This document shows positions 1-12,600 of a DNA stretch of 64,000 bases, in pieces. A program made the position numbers and the translations under genes. The notes beneath the pieces were generated by a model that saw only the letters and a program-made list of their open reading frames with translations, was not told the DNA's origin and made no database searches. Position 1 is the first letter of the stretch. The number at the start of each line of letters is the position of its first letter. This stretch comes from Onchidella celtica (Eukaryota > Mollusca > Gastropoda > Systellommatophora > Onchidiidae): NCBI GenBank assembly GCA_963931925.1, contig OZ007570.1, positions 55,713,080-55,777,079 on the forward strand, in the 5' to 3' direction.

Positions 1-1129
1 GTAGGTCTATCTCAAGCACAAACATGTATGTTCGGAAATTCTACAGAAACAAAAATGTAGCACTGCATTTGTCTATATGTATGACAACCATACTGATCCT
101 GTGCCTTCAGCAGTTTTCAGTACCACCAGATTGGCTAGTCTTGAACATTCTGACATTATTTATGCACGCTGAGCCAAATCTTTCCCCAAAATTACATTGT
201 ATATAATCACTTGATCAATCATAGGTGAAAATTTTCAGCATTTTTAGACGATTTCGGTTTCTCTATTGAATGAAAGTTTCCACAGAGATATTTGATATTT
301 TTATTGTCTTCAAGAAATGCAAAACAGTAGTCATGAGCCATTTTCAAACATTCTGCACATGAGGATGAGTGCTTGCTTTATTTACAATGTATTCAAGAAT
401 TGTATTTCGTTCAGAACGACACAAAATTGCAACATACTTTGCTATTTAAGGACAAGTTTCTATGTGGCACTTCTGATTCTCCTCCTAAATTGTATATCCC
501 AATTTTCATCTGTGGACAATGGCCACATTTTGCAGTTTCAAATCTTACAATTTGGATGTGTACGTCTACAATAAACAGTAACAATTCCATTCCTAGACTA
601 AATGAGTTTGAGTTTGGAGAAGCATGTTGTCACAATGAGTTACATTCTGCTAGGAAGAAGCAAGAGGATGGACTATATCAGAATGATAGGACAGAAAGAG
701 AGTAGAGACCCTACCGGAAATACCCACCAACCACCCGCCTAGACTAAGTGAAATTTCCATTCTAAATTGAATTATTCATGAAAATATACATCTTGTATAA
801 ACATGCCTCACATAACACGGACACCACCAGATAGTGGTAACTTAAGAAACAAAATATATTTTTCGATACATTTACTTTATTGGCACATATGAAAAAAAAA
901 GTTTGCTGAAAGCACTGTGCGTATTAAACGATTGAGATGCAACCTGCAAGTCACAAAAACTTTTCCATCCACAGAACTTTACATAAAACAAAATTGCACC
1001 ACAAAGTGTATCTCAAAATATCGCCGAAAAAGAAAAAATGTCACTGCCTTGAACATGAACACATTAAAGTTTTGCTGAAAATGTAAATTCTGTGAACCAA
1101 CTTTTTGGTCAGCATTTCGTCACCATGCC

Positions 1130-1375
1130 CTAAGACTGTAGTAGCTCAACAATTTAAAAAAAAAAAAGATTTATATACATGTATCTATGTATATTCACCT
1201 ACATTCAAAGCTGCACCGAATGATCTTGGTAGACAAAAAATGACTGAGTGGCAAACTATCAGAAATTCCAAATAACTAGACCAGTTGTGCTGATGTTTTT
1301 TGCTTCTCCTGAAAAGTAGCCAAAACTGCTTACTACAGTTTAAGGGAAAGGTGATGATCTGTGGTATTGTTGCCA
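1130..1375. repeat. Dispersed repeat, copy 1 (second copy at about 15997-16230)
   Basis: Shares ordered segments with 15997-16230: aagactgtagta, ctacattcaaa.ctgc, gaatgatcttggt, then ttttttgctt.tcc.gaaaagta. The second copy lies directly downstream of the young LTR retrotransposon, so that element probably inserted next to or into this repeat. Confidence 0.65.
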
Positions 1376-2707
1376 ATATAATACGATATCACATGTCTAG
1401 ACTAGATTAGAACAGATTTAATAATTTCAAACCTGAAGTGCCATGAAATAAAATATGAAATAGTATTCAGCACCAAAAATAAGACATTTTAACAAAGAGC
1501 AGCATCTTTCTGCCTTAAATTTTACTTACATACGTCGGTGTGATTTTATAAGTGTGTAAAGAATACAAATGAAGACTGGAGCATTGAAACCTGCAATTAA
1601 AATACATTTCATACACTTTGCAAACATTGTTTCTTTTCCACTCCATGGACCTGAACTAAGGATAAATTTGTGCCTTATGGCTCAACAATATCTTTTTACA
1701 GCAAAATAACTACCGATAAAGAAAAATACCTACTTCCCCAGGCCATCCTACAACTCGTATTACGAAACCTTAAACCTGTGAACTCCAAACATTAACCTTT
1801 AATCAGAATCTCTCATCCTAGTCAAGAGATTTTAAACATATTATTTGATCTTTTTTATGCCAAGCACGAAATAAGGCAAAACCAATCGTAAAAATGATGA
1901 ACAGTAAAGTGTTTCATATTACCTTTTATTAGGAATCCCATCAAAAAAAAAAAAAGTTCATTGATCCTAAAAACAGATAAGGAACGGTAGGAACCAGTTT
2001 ATGATGCCAAAGATCGAATTTATAGTCTTGTGCAAACATTCAGAACTGGGGGAACTGAAATTAATCAAGATTCATTTTATTATATTAATTTTTAATTGCC
2101 CTGGCTTGGTTCCAAAATCTTCACAGCTATATTGGTAATATTTCAGAGATTGATGTGGGTACAGGTATGCTGATCCTTCACAATACCTCATAGAAAGGAA
2201 GAATGAACGACAACAAAAAAAACCAAAAAACTTTCAGACTCTTGCAAAAAAGGAACACTTATATTTTGCCTTCAAATAAAAAGAGTAAAAACATGAAATA
2301 AAAAAGACAATTTAAGCTTTGGTCTTCTTTGCTGAAATTGTAAAACACCGTATTAGGAAAGCTGAACTATAATTAATGATTGTGTCCGCTAAGCATAAAT
2401 CTTGAGTTTAACTTGGCCAATACAAACCAAAGCTGTTTGAGTTCAAATGCTTGTTTGATTTTCATTGGGCTTTATGTACATGTACAGGGTTCCCTCACCT
2501 CTTTGACAGTGTTTCTCTTGGGCCTTTCCTGGGCTTTTTCATGGTTAAAAGGTAAAATTCCAAGGCTACTTAGATGCAAGAAACTGAGAGAAAATTTATT
2601 CATTTATTTATTTATTTTGCTCAAATTTTTTCCCCACTTTTCCTTTTTTAGGTGTTTTTTTTAAGCCAAGGAGTCTTCCAGAGCTTTTTTCTCAAATTTT
2701 TAATTTT

Positions 2708-2866
2708 AGGGATCCAGAGCTAGTTATTTTTAAGGATCTAGACGTGGAATTCCAGAGCTGGTAAGATCAAGAAGTAGAATTCCAGAGCTGTGTAAGGATC
2801 CAGAGGTAGAATTCCAGAGCTGCTTAAGAATCCAGAGGTAGAATTCCAGAGCTGCACAAGAATCCT
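2708..2866. repeat. Minisatellite, about 32-bp unit, 5 copies
   Basis: The unit ggatccagaggtagaattcc followed by agagctg and a variable ttaa-type joint repeats head to tail about five times. The first copies are more diverged and the last two nearly identical. Confidence 0.85.
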
Positions 2867-2969
2867 GTAGCTACCTGAACTTGATTTATAACACTCAAAA
2901 TATGGCAGAATAATTGTTGATTGTTACAGGCTGTGAAAAAAGTTCAGTGTGGCAATGACTTTGGCATCT

Positions 2970-3225
2970 TTTCGAGGAGGTGTTTGCCATATTGTTGTAT
3001 TACGATATTTTGCCAGTTTCGAGGTTTTGACATAAAAGTGGTTCTCTGACTCATAATTTCATTATGTATATAAACTTGTCATTCCAATCGGTTAAAAACC
3101 TTTCGAGATACGTGTTTCTGACATTATGCTTTATGTGTTTAGCCTTTTTGCCAACCGAACTTCCATCCTCATATTCTAGAAACGGCAATATACAACTATA
3201 TGGCAAATACCTGATGTTTTATAAT
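2970..3225. mobile_element. MITE family M1, copy 1
   Basis: About 250 bp. Its ends are imperfect inverted repeats (ggtgtttgccatattgttgt on the left; actatatggcaaatacctga on the right). The internal order (attttgcc, gttttgacat, gtggttctct, aattt.attatgtat, atcggttaaaa) matches copies at 26745, 42850 and 52585. Confidence 0.75.
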
Positions 3226-3353
3226 AATGACACAATTAGCGGTAAACAAATTATGTATGGTTTATGCATGAAAAACCTATGTTTAGTGACAAGATTTAAA
3301 AATGTGCTCAATGAACCTGCCATCTCTTTTCCGCTGGTCTGACTCTGCACTCT

Positions 3354-3635
3354 CTACCTGAGGCCAAACAAATCAACAGGACTATGCTGTTTTTCCTTGC
3401 TTTTTTTTCGTGGGAAAAGTTTCCAAATGCACAAGAGTTCATCTGCTCCTGCTGAAGCCACCATTGTTCTGTCTGGAGAAAGTGCCATATGCAATGTCCG
3501 TTTACAGTGACGATCGAGTATACCCTGTCTCCTAATCTCCATGTCTCGAACAGACCAGACCATGATCTCATTACCGGGGTGACCATGGCTTGTTACCAGC
3601 TCACTGTATTCCTGAGACCAAACCATGCTGCAAGT
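3354..3635 (-). CDS. Cdc20/Fzr-like exon 7 (terminal exon)
   Basis: 282 nt from acceptor tccattacag|ACT to TAG (complement of 3354-3356). It encodes [19 protein letters not shown], then the last two blades ([19 protein letters not shown]) and a basic tail [11 protein letters not shown], ending D-L-F-G-L-R. Fizzy-related ends N-L-F-x-R-I-R; the final dipeptide that normally docks on the APC/C is therefore Leu-Arg instead of Ile-Arg. Confidence 0.93.
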   Translation of the reverse strand, partial: TCSMVWSQEYSELVTSHGHPGNEIMVWSVRDMEIRRQGILDRHCKRTLHMALSPDRTMVASAGADELLCIWKLFPRKKSKEKQHSPVDLFGLR

Positions 3636-6600
3636 CTGTAATGGACAACAAATATATTACAACAAACAAATATTTTCTGTTTTCCCGCCTAATTCTTTGC
3701 TATTGTCCCTGTAAGTGCATGAACATTTTCAACCAGTCTTCACTATTTCATTATTCTTTTCCTTAAGGTTTTTTTTTCTTTTGACAACTGTATCTTCACA
3801 GATTCCTGTGGTCTCAGTTGTTGTTCTTATTCTCATTTATGAAATCAAGCCCAAGTGGTTCAGATTATTTTCCCATATGTTATAAACTTATAAATTTATT
3901 TCATCTCTCATTATTGTTTGGTTATAATTTGTTTGATAAAATCGTCCAGTCACAAATCTGACTAATACAGAGTGATACGAGATTTCCTCTGCTCTAATAC
4001 ATGTATATAAAAGAAACATACGAGGCTCATTAGTTATGGCTTGGTTGAATGAAATGGGAGCTGAATTTCAAATAACAAATGGCACATTTTTCCTTAAAAG
4101 TAACTCCCCACCAAAAGTAATATTTGGTTCCCCATTTTTTTATCTTTTTATTTTTTTTTCTTTAATTACATACGGTTCTGGTCTCAAAATGAACAAAGAC
4201 CTCCTTATAGGCCAGCAAATGCCTTGAGACAAACTGCATGAAAATGCTATGGTGACCGAAACCATTAACATTGGCACAAAAATGTCAATATTTTACACTG
4301 CGCATGTGTTCTACATGAAGCCCCCCACAAAACATTGTCAGAATTCCAACTATTATGCAGGTCTGTAATCAACCCATTCTGAAACAGTGTTATCATTGTT
4401 GGTTCAGAATGAAAACTGCAGTTACATTAACATAACTGAAATACCCATAACATTAATGTTGTAATTTCATTTACATGTTCCTCTGACCTGAGTATGAGTG
4501 TCTTGTTCAAAAACTGCTTGGCCATGTCTGTTCCACAAAATAATCTTGCCATCCTTGCAGCCTCCCCCACTGGCCAATAGGGCATGTTTCCAGGGACACC
4601 AAGACAGCGCTTGAAAATAGAGCACATTAATAAAATAATAATCACAGGTGGAAATAGGGAACTGGGCTTGACATAAATTCCTGAGCTCAAGAGAGCAATT
4701 TTCAATAACAACCAAACTAATATGAACTGACATTCAAGCAAAGTTTCACTATAGTTTGCCCCCCCTAGTACATTTATATATGTCACGTGAAAATACATGT
4801 ATATGTATATTAAAATTTAAAATTAAAAGTCAGGAAAATGTGTCCCTCTGAATGGTTAAACCTAGAATAAGAGGAGACACCAATAACAATTACAGTGAAG
4901 TCTTAAACTGAAACCTGTGGATTTTAAATTGGGAATATCATAACAAAATACAGAATCCTAGGAAAGATTTGTAGAAACAAGCTCAGCATTATCCCACAGA
5001 TTAGATCAAAGAGAACGTGAAGAATATCAGAAACATCCAATCATAAAAATACACAGAGTGACAAAATTATTGGATGCCGTGTCCTAAGTGCCTCACTATT
5101 TTCCATCCAAATTCTTTCCACAGAACAAATTACTTATCTGAACACCCCCTTGATGTGAATATTCAGATTTCATTACATCATATCCCAGTTAGATCAACTG
5201 TTCTTGTTAGGATTAGATTAGTCTCAGCATTTAGAGTACAATTTCCTTGTTGTTTAATTGCGGTACATGTAGTTACAATATTATTATTGAGAGCTAAGCC
5301 ATTGTTTCTCAACCTTCTTTTGCCCCACGTCCCATTCAATTAAAAACAACAACAACAAACGTGCACCCTGGCCCACAATGACTGGACAAAGTTAGTATGC
5401 ACTATAAAGAAAAAATAAAATGAGTCAGTATTTGTCATGATCACATTAGGATCATAAATGCCGTGCTAGGTCACGACGTCAGTGAGTTAATTTTTACGAT
5501 CTTGTTGATTATAACCAGCGTAATTTGTCCTTGAGCTGTTCTCGTGAACAGTTTGTTTTGAAACACCTTTTTTTCTGATAGATGGAGAGAAGGAGGGGCG
5601 AGACAGAATAAATGTATAGCTAGGAATGAAAGAGCAGTTCTCGACCCCGTGATTTTGATTAACATAGATTAGGGGCGAGTAAAGGTAGTTTATTTAGACG
5701 CTTAGTTGGCGTTCGGAAATTCGTGCATAAGAGTAGAAAGCACGGGGTTTGAAGATTTTAGTAGTTAATGTTTCGCATTTTAACTTTTGTCTAGACCGTA
5801 AAATTGACCTTGATTTTGGCGCAAGGCCATGACAAGCATAAATTAATATTGCAGGCTGAGCTGAAGCGACTGCACCAATCAAATGTATGAATCTGGACGG
5901 AAGGTCGAGACATAGCTTTAGTATTTAAACCCGTGCAGAGCTTAGATAGAGGCCACATGTAGACAATCCATTTACGAGGTGGACGGCGATAGTCCTCAGC
6001 CAGATGAGAGACATAGAGACGCAGTTGAGCATTCCATATTGTGAGGAGCGTGATGTTTTAAAGCTCCAGAGCCTAAGCTACTTGGTTTGATATGAACCCA
6101 CAGCGTTTACATCCAGCGCTCTCACTCCCAGTGAGGGCCGCATGGTGAGAGTCCATACTAATTTGTAATGATGAAAGTGAACCGTTCTACTTACTTTTGA
6201 AGACAGTTTCAGAGCTACCGCCAGACAACGCATGGTTGTACAAGCATTATCCATGGCATGTCTAGAGGAAATGTCCATATCATAACATGTCTCATTGAAT
6301 TAATAGAATTTAAACTGTTATATCCGTCGCCATGTGCGCGGATTCTACTTGGCATCTAACTCATATGACCTGCAAGTAGTTAGAGTGAATAAGTTAGTCT
6401 TTATAGAAAGCTGTAGTTTCATTAGTTAGATTCAGTTGCCTTTGAATTGATATTTATATTTATAATTATATTTGTTACATTAATTCCTGTAATTAAACTG
6501 CCCTACAGTTCTGCTAAAAATCAAAGCAATTGATTTATTTAGTTTTTAGAGTGCAAGTATTTTTTTTTTGTGTGTTCGTCGATTGTGGGAGCGGACCTCG

Positions 6601-9600
6601 AAAGAGTGTCAGTCGAAATATCCCCATCTAACCCACATCGCGACAGTATTGAGAGACTCTAATTTGAAAAGATCACTAATTTAACAATAAGACAGAGGCA
6701 ACTGAAATTTCAGGGGCACATCTGTCACCTCAAGAGCCTCGAACATCTAGCAGTCACAGGGAAGATCGAGGACAGGAAAAGCGGGGGTAGAGAGACAAAA
6801 ACGTTCACTGAAAGTCTTAATTCATGGACAACTAACAAACGTCACAACAACAACGCCTTCTTGAGGTTGGCTGATGACAGATCCGAGTGGAGATCCATGC
6901 TCGCCAATGTCTGTTCCAGACAAGGCAACTGACGATGATGATGATAAAGAAAAGATTTTAAAAATATTTATACATATTCAGTATGTATACGTTAAAAGGA
7001 GTATTAGTTAAAACTTTACTTCAATTTTTATTCACCTGTTTCATACAAACAATTATGTTTATTTATACAGTTACGTTGAAATGCACTATAAAATCAAAAT
7101 TTCTATGAAAAATCGCCTGGCTCCATTCTGAAATCCCATGCCCAACCAAAATGTCTCTCCCCCTCTCTCGAGAAACAGTGAGCTAAGTTATCTTGGTCAA
7201 CTGCCTTCAAATTGCAAATGCTGCACTCACCTTTAATAGAAGACTCATGGGCATCCATTTCATGCAGCAGAGTGTGGGACTGTTTACACCACAGCCGGAC
7301 AAAACCATCATCTGAACCACTGGCAAGCATTGTGCTATCAGGTGATAGCTGCAGACTGGTGACCTGTGATAGGAGGGCAATGAGGCATAGCGGTAAATTT
7401 ATAATTTACTGGTCTGAGGAAATTTGAACAATAATTATATATATGTACATACAGCAATGCATGGACTGATCAATCGAGCAATCAACAAGTGAATGAGTGA
7501 GTTGATGGATGGATGGATGGATGGATGTATGGGGGATGTATGGACAAAAAAGGATGGAATGGTAGATGGATGGATGGATAGATTATGAAATATGGGTGGA
7601 TGGATGGATCAATGAATGAATGGGATGGATGGATGGGTGGGTGGGTGGGTAGAAAAAAGGATGGAACGGTGGATTGATGGAAGGATTATGATGGATGGGT
7701 GGGGGTGGAAGGAAGGATGGGTGGGTGGGTGGGGGTGGATAGGTGAGTGAATAGATGGATAGGTGGGTGGTTGGCTAGATGGATGGATGGATCGGTGGAT
7801 GGCTGGAAGGATGGGTGGATGGATCGATGAATGGATGGATGGGTGAGTGGATGGATGGACAAAAAAGGATGGAATGGTAGATGGAGGGATGGATAGATTA
7901 TGAAATATGGATGGATGGATGGATGGATGAATGCATGGATGGGTGGGTGGATGGATGGGTGGGTGGGTAGAAAAAAGGATGGAACGGTGGATTGATGGGT
8001 GGTGGGGGAAGGAAGGATGGGTGGGTGGGTGGGGGGGGGGGGTGGATAGGTGGGTTGTTGGGTAGATGGATGGACGGACAGATACTTTGATCACACACTC
8101 CAATAATAAATGAATGACTAATGTCAATATAACTCCACAACTTTACAGTGATAATGGATATGAAAATATTATCCATTTATACCTCAAAGCGCCTCTTTGG
8201 TTTCATGGAAGCAACTGGCTGCTTCATCTCCGTGCGTGTGTCCAGGATGCGGATGTAGCCGTCTCGGGAACCACAGTACAGCAAATCACCCTCCCATTCC
8301 ATACATCCGATCTGTTTTTTGCCTACGTTAACTTCCTTGGTGAGAGACTCTTGCTTGCCAACATCCCAAAGCTCAAGTTTCCCCTGAAAGATTCAATGTA
8401 CAACTCAGTTATTCTTTTAATAATGAGTTCGACCCAGTTTTGTCAGTTGAGTTCAACCCAGTTTTGTCAGAATGTACAGAGTCGTCTTAACGCATGGGCA
8501 CACTGGGCAGGGGTCCCAAGGGCTTAGGGAGGCCCGTGCATGCAAATCAATATTGGTTTTTGAAATGGGAACACGTGGCCATAGATATACTGTCATATAC
8601 CCCGGTAGTACATCTGTAGTAGCCTATTGCTTTGAGAAGGTGTAAAGTGTACGTCCTTGAAAACTGACAGTATTTCTATTGGTAGGCCTACCGTACATCA
8701 CACAAACTCTTCAGAATTTTTGCCTCTCATTAAGCGGGCTTAGTCAAAGCTTAACACTAGTGGAAGTGAAATTCCAAATCTTGGTAGTTCACATTTCACA
8801 TCCATTTTCACCTGGCTTCAAGGAGGTTTGTAATAAAGATGGAGACTTGTTCCTCCTTCTAGCCCCCCCCCCCCCCTGTGAACGAGTGTCTTAAAAAACA
8901 ACAACAACAAGAAAAAAAAACATGTAGCTTGCACACACCCACCCCCATCCCACACACTTTTTTATACACAGGACTTGAACCTAGAAACTCTCGTGCCTGG
9001 ATCAAATGCCCCAACCACTGGGTCAGTGCGCTGGCATGAAGAACTAATTAGGTTTCACAGATACGATGTCAGCAATTTTTGGATGGAGGCGTAGGGCGGG
9101 GGGAGGAGGAGCTACGATCTGGGGGTCTGGGGCAGAGCCCCTCGGAAGCTAAAAAATTCTTTTTCACATGTACTCTTTCAGGGCCCAGATAGAACCAGGA
9201 TCGATGAAAAATGTATAATACCAAAGTTTAGACTGTCGTGTTTGAAGACACCATGCACAAGTGCTAACAATCAAATAAACTAAAGGAAGCTTGGAATATT
9301 GATATATCATAATGTAATTAAAAGTACTGAACTGACCCAATAAGAGATTTGTAGCCCTTCAGAAATTTGGCAGTAATAACTACCCTCTGCTTGATAACGT
9401 TGAAATGGAAGATGCCAAGGTGTCAACAAGAAAAAAAGTACAGATAGAAATCAAATTAGCTTAAAATTCTTTAATTTCAGTAACCACTGCAAAACTTTGC
9501 ACTTTGCTCTGCACCCAATCACCGTAATCTCCCCAGCCGCCCAATCAAAACGCATCAAATTTGGGCTAGGTAAAGTCTACTTGGTTGGTCCATGGTTGTG

Positions 9601-12600
9601 TCGACTTTGGTTGCAAACGGCCCACCTATTCATCCGTGGCTTGTTTTTGTTTTTAGAATTTTTTTTTTCAAATTTGATTTTACATTTGTGAATGACAGCT
9701 ATCAATATTTGATGGCCTTTCAAGAACGTTCAGTTCTGTGTAGTTTTCTATAACAATAGGAACAGTATGCGTAGCACACCAACCTGCAGAAGGGACTACA
9801 AAGATATTTGACATACGTTCATTGTGGTGTGATTTCCCTGCAGAAGGGAGTTGGGGTGGGAGAGATTACGGAGAGAGAGTGAGGAGAGAAAGAAAGAGAG
9901 GGAGAGAGAGAGAGAGAGAGAGAGAAAGAGGAGAAAAGCGGAAGCTTGTTTCTCCCGGGCAGAGCCCGAGATTAATTCGTCACGGTTCCATAATGTGAGA
10001 GGATGAACGATTTTCTATTTTTAATATGTGCTTTCATGGTAACTCTGGTGCGTGAGTGAGGGACGGCCACTCATAGTAGTTTATGGACACTTGGCCGAGT
10101 ACCATTAATTGGATTATTTCCCTTGTAATACTAGCGCGGGACCCGTTATTCACATCACGGTGAAAAGCGCGCATTTTGATTGGTCAGTTGGAAATGTACC
10201 GGGCTTCCAACTCTTATATCATGGCTTTGAGTTTCTTACAACTCGCTCACTCGTTGTTATCCACCGACAGAAAGACGGGAACCCGAATTCATTTTTGAGA
10301 GTAGACAATACCCTATCGGTACAAAATAGGTACTCATGATAACGTTTGTTATCAATGGAGATACGTCGTATTAATGGACGAAAGTATCCCGCACAAAATT
10401 GTCGAATGTTGTTAGTCCTGACACTTTGAAAATTTATATTAAAACTACTACCGAGTTTCTGGTATAAGTAGTCAGTTAGAATTTTAGCAGCAAGTTTCCA
10501 ATTTATAATGGTACCAATTTTGTCGTACTTTGATGCACATATCCTATTGAAATAATTAATAAGAGGGTCTCGGATTTAAAGCAAACTATGAGTTAGACGC
10601 ATGTTATCCCCGATAAATCCAACCTGGGTCAAATTTATTCAATTATTGCTGGAGGGGTCGTTAGAGTAATTTCTGCAGTTTACTGGGATACCTAATTGAC
10701 TTTTGTGTGCACCCTTTTAACCGTACTGTAAATTCGATTGTGTTAGGACCCTAACCGGTTATGTTGTCGGGCTGGACTCCATGTCCGAGCCTTTCACTTG
10801 TGCAACACGGGCTACGTAATAGCTCTCTCGGACGTCCGCGCGGGCTAATAAATAAGATGCGGTTCGAGTGGTCAAGACACTCCATCATAGACGCAGAGAC
10901 AGAGCCGACGCTTGCCATCGCCACCCCGCCCCATAAGGCATGTAGCGGTAGCACAGGACCCGGAGAAACTTTGGGTAAGTTGGAGACTATTATATTAGAA
11001 GTGACTTTAATTTGCGCACCCCCCCCCCCTTTTTCTTGGATGCCACGTAGAGAATGCTGATCTACAGAGACTATTATGAGTCCGGCTCAACGGTAATTGC
11101 CATTGTCATTGGACGTGTAGGATGCGCGATGCAGCGCAGTGTCTTGATATTGTGACTTTATTGTCAAAGTTAACGTTTGCGGTGCTAGATGATAATGATG
11201 GCTCGCTAACCAAGCTATCACGATTTGCTTGTGTGCATATATATAGTGTGTGTGTAGCATTGCCTTGTTGTGGTGGGCAGTGAGGATTTCCTGACATGTT
11301 GATGTGGATGGCTTATGTTACAGCGAGCGGCACTGCACACTTGATTGTATTACGGGTATTTGTGTACCTTGCCAGTACCACTATGCTATAGAGAGCAGTG
11401 TGATTGTGATTGCGTGTTTAGTGTTTAAGATGTGTAATTAGTTACATGTATTGGAGATGTATAATATTAGTTGGGCCTCACATGGGTGAGCCCCAGGATT
11501 GTTCTATGTGCGGCGGTGGATGAACAATGTTTCAGTGAGTCTACACATGTTGCAATGAGTCTCGCCGACATATATATATATATCATGTGCATGTATTATG
11601 GTTATCCAGATGTATTATGCTTCTATGAGTTTCGTGTGTGAAGGACAGTTTCATTTTAAGGAATGTACACATTACTTTATGTATCTAGTGGTGTGTCATA
11701 CACATGTTAGCCTGGCGGCATAGCTCCGCGGCTAAGGTCAAAGGGCATGACCCTTCAGTATCGATTGGGAAGGGAGGTAACCCATACAATAGCCCTGGGG
11801 CGGGTTAGTACTAATAATGGGAGTGGGCCTATGAGGATGGCCTGCATTGGGATGCAGCGTCTGTGTTATGGACGGTCAGTGGGCCATGTTGGCCACTGCG
11901 TTATTATTTTATGGAATGGCCACTCTGGATGTGCTGTACACCGGCTCAGTGGAGCGAAACTATTGTGTTCTTGCCCCTTCATTTGTTATGTCCTTCATAC
12001 TTTGATTAGTACATTAGTTTATGTTGCCAGTGTACTAGGAAACTCCTTGTGTATATGCTATAGCCACTTGTAGTTGTTATTCATTAACCTTAGCGCTATT
12101 TTATTCCATGCATACATATCCAGTTGGTTATTGCTTAAATTCTATATTATGTTGTTGTTTGATTTAATACTATCACTATATATGTCCACCATTGATTGCT
12201 TGATTAATGTTGTCATTATATCCTAATCATATTTTTGTCTTTTTCTCTTGTTCCAGCTTATGGCTGGTTGGGCTTCTTTTTCTTGGCTTCTTTTTTTTTG
12301 TTGGTAGTGATACCTTTGTTAGGCTTTTTGAATAAATAAGATTGCCAGCAGAACCCTGTGTTTGTTAATCCTGTGTATCCTAAAGGGAGTTACTATTGAA
12401 CCCACGCAGTAACCACATTAGCCACTCGTAGTTCATCCAACATTTTCTGGTGTCAAGAAGTGGGATACACAGAAGGGTTAGTTTGTAGTGTAGAAAGCCC
12501 AGCCATGGAAATTTTTAGTTTGAAGCCCAGCCAGCCAGCCAACCCCTGCCCCACCCCATAGGAACCATGGAGCCACGAAGACCAACGCCCTCCAACATCA

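Larger units (their letters stand above)
1..3353. other. Sequence 3' of the Cdc20/Fzr-like gene; no coding signal
   Basis: AT-rich sequence with no exon that I recognise. Part may be the 3' UTR of the minus-strand gene. It holds a dispersed repeat (1130-1375), a 32-bp minisatellite (2708-2866) and a MITE copy (2970-3225), listed separately. Short open frames here look accidental. Confidence 0.6.

Noticed and set aside
7609..8127. 172-residue minus-strand His/Pro/Ser/Ile-rich ORF
   Set aside because: It is the translation of the (GGAT)n block; all frames are low-complexity and the region lies in an intron.
11747..12073. 108-residue ORF repeated in every LTR copy (also 15300-15626, 22150-22458)
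   Set aside because: Identical only because the LTRs are copies. In the diverged solo LTR it changes length through an indel and has no recognisable family.
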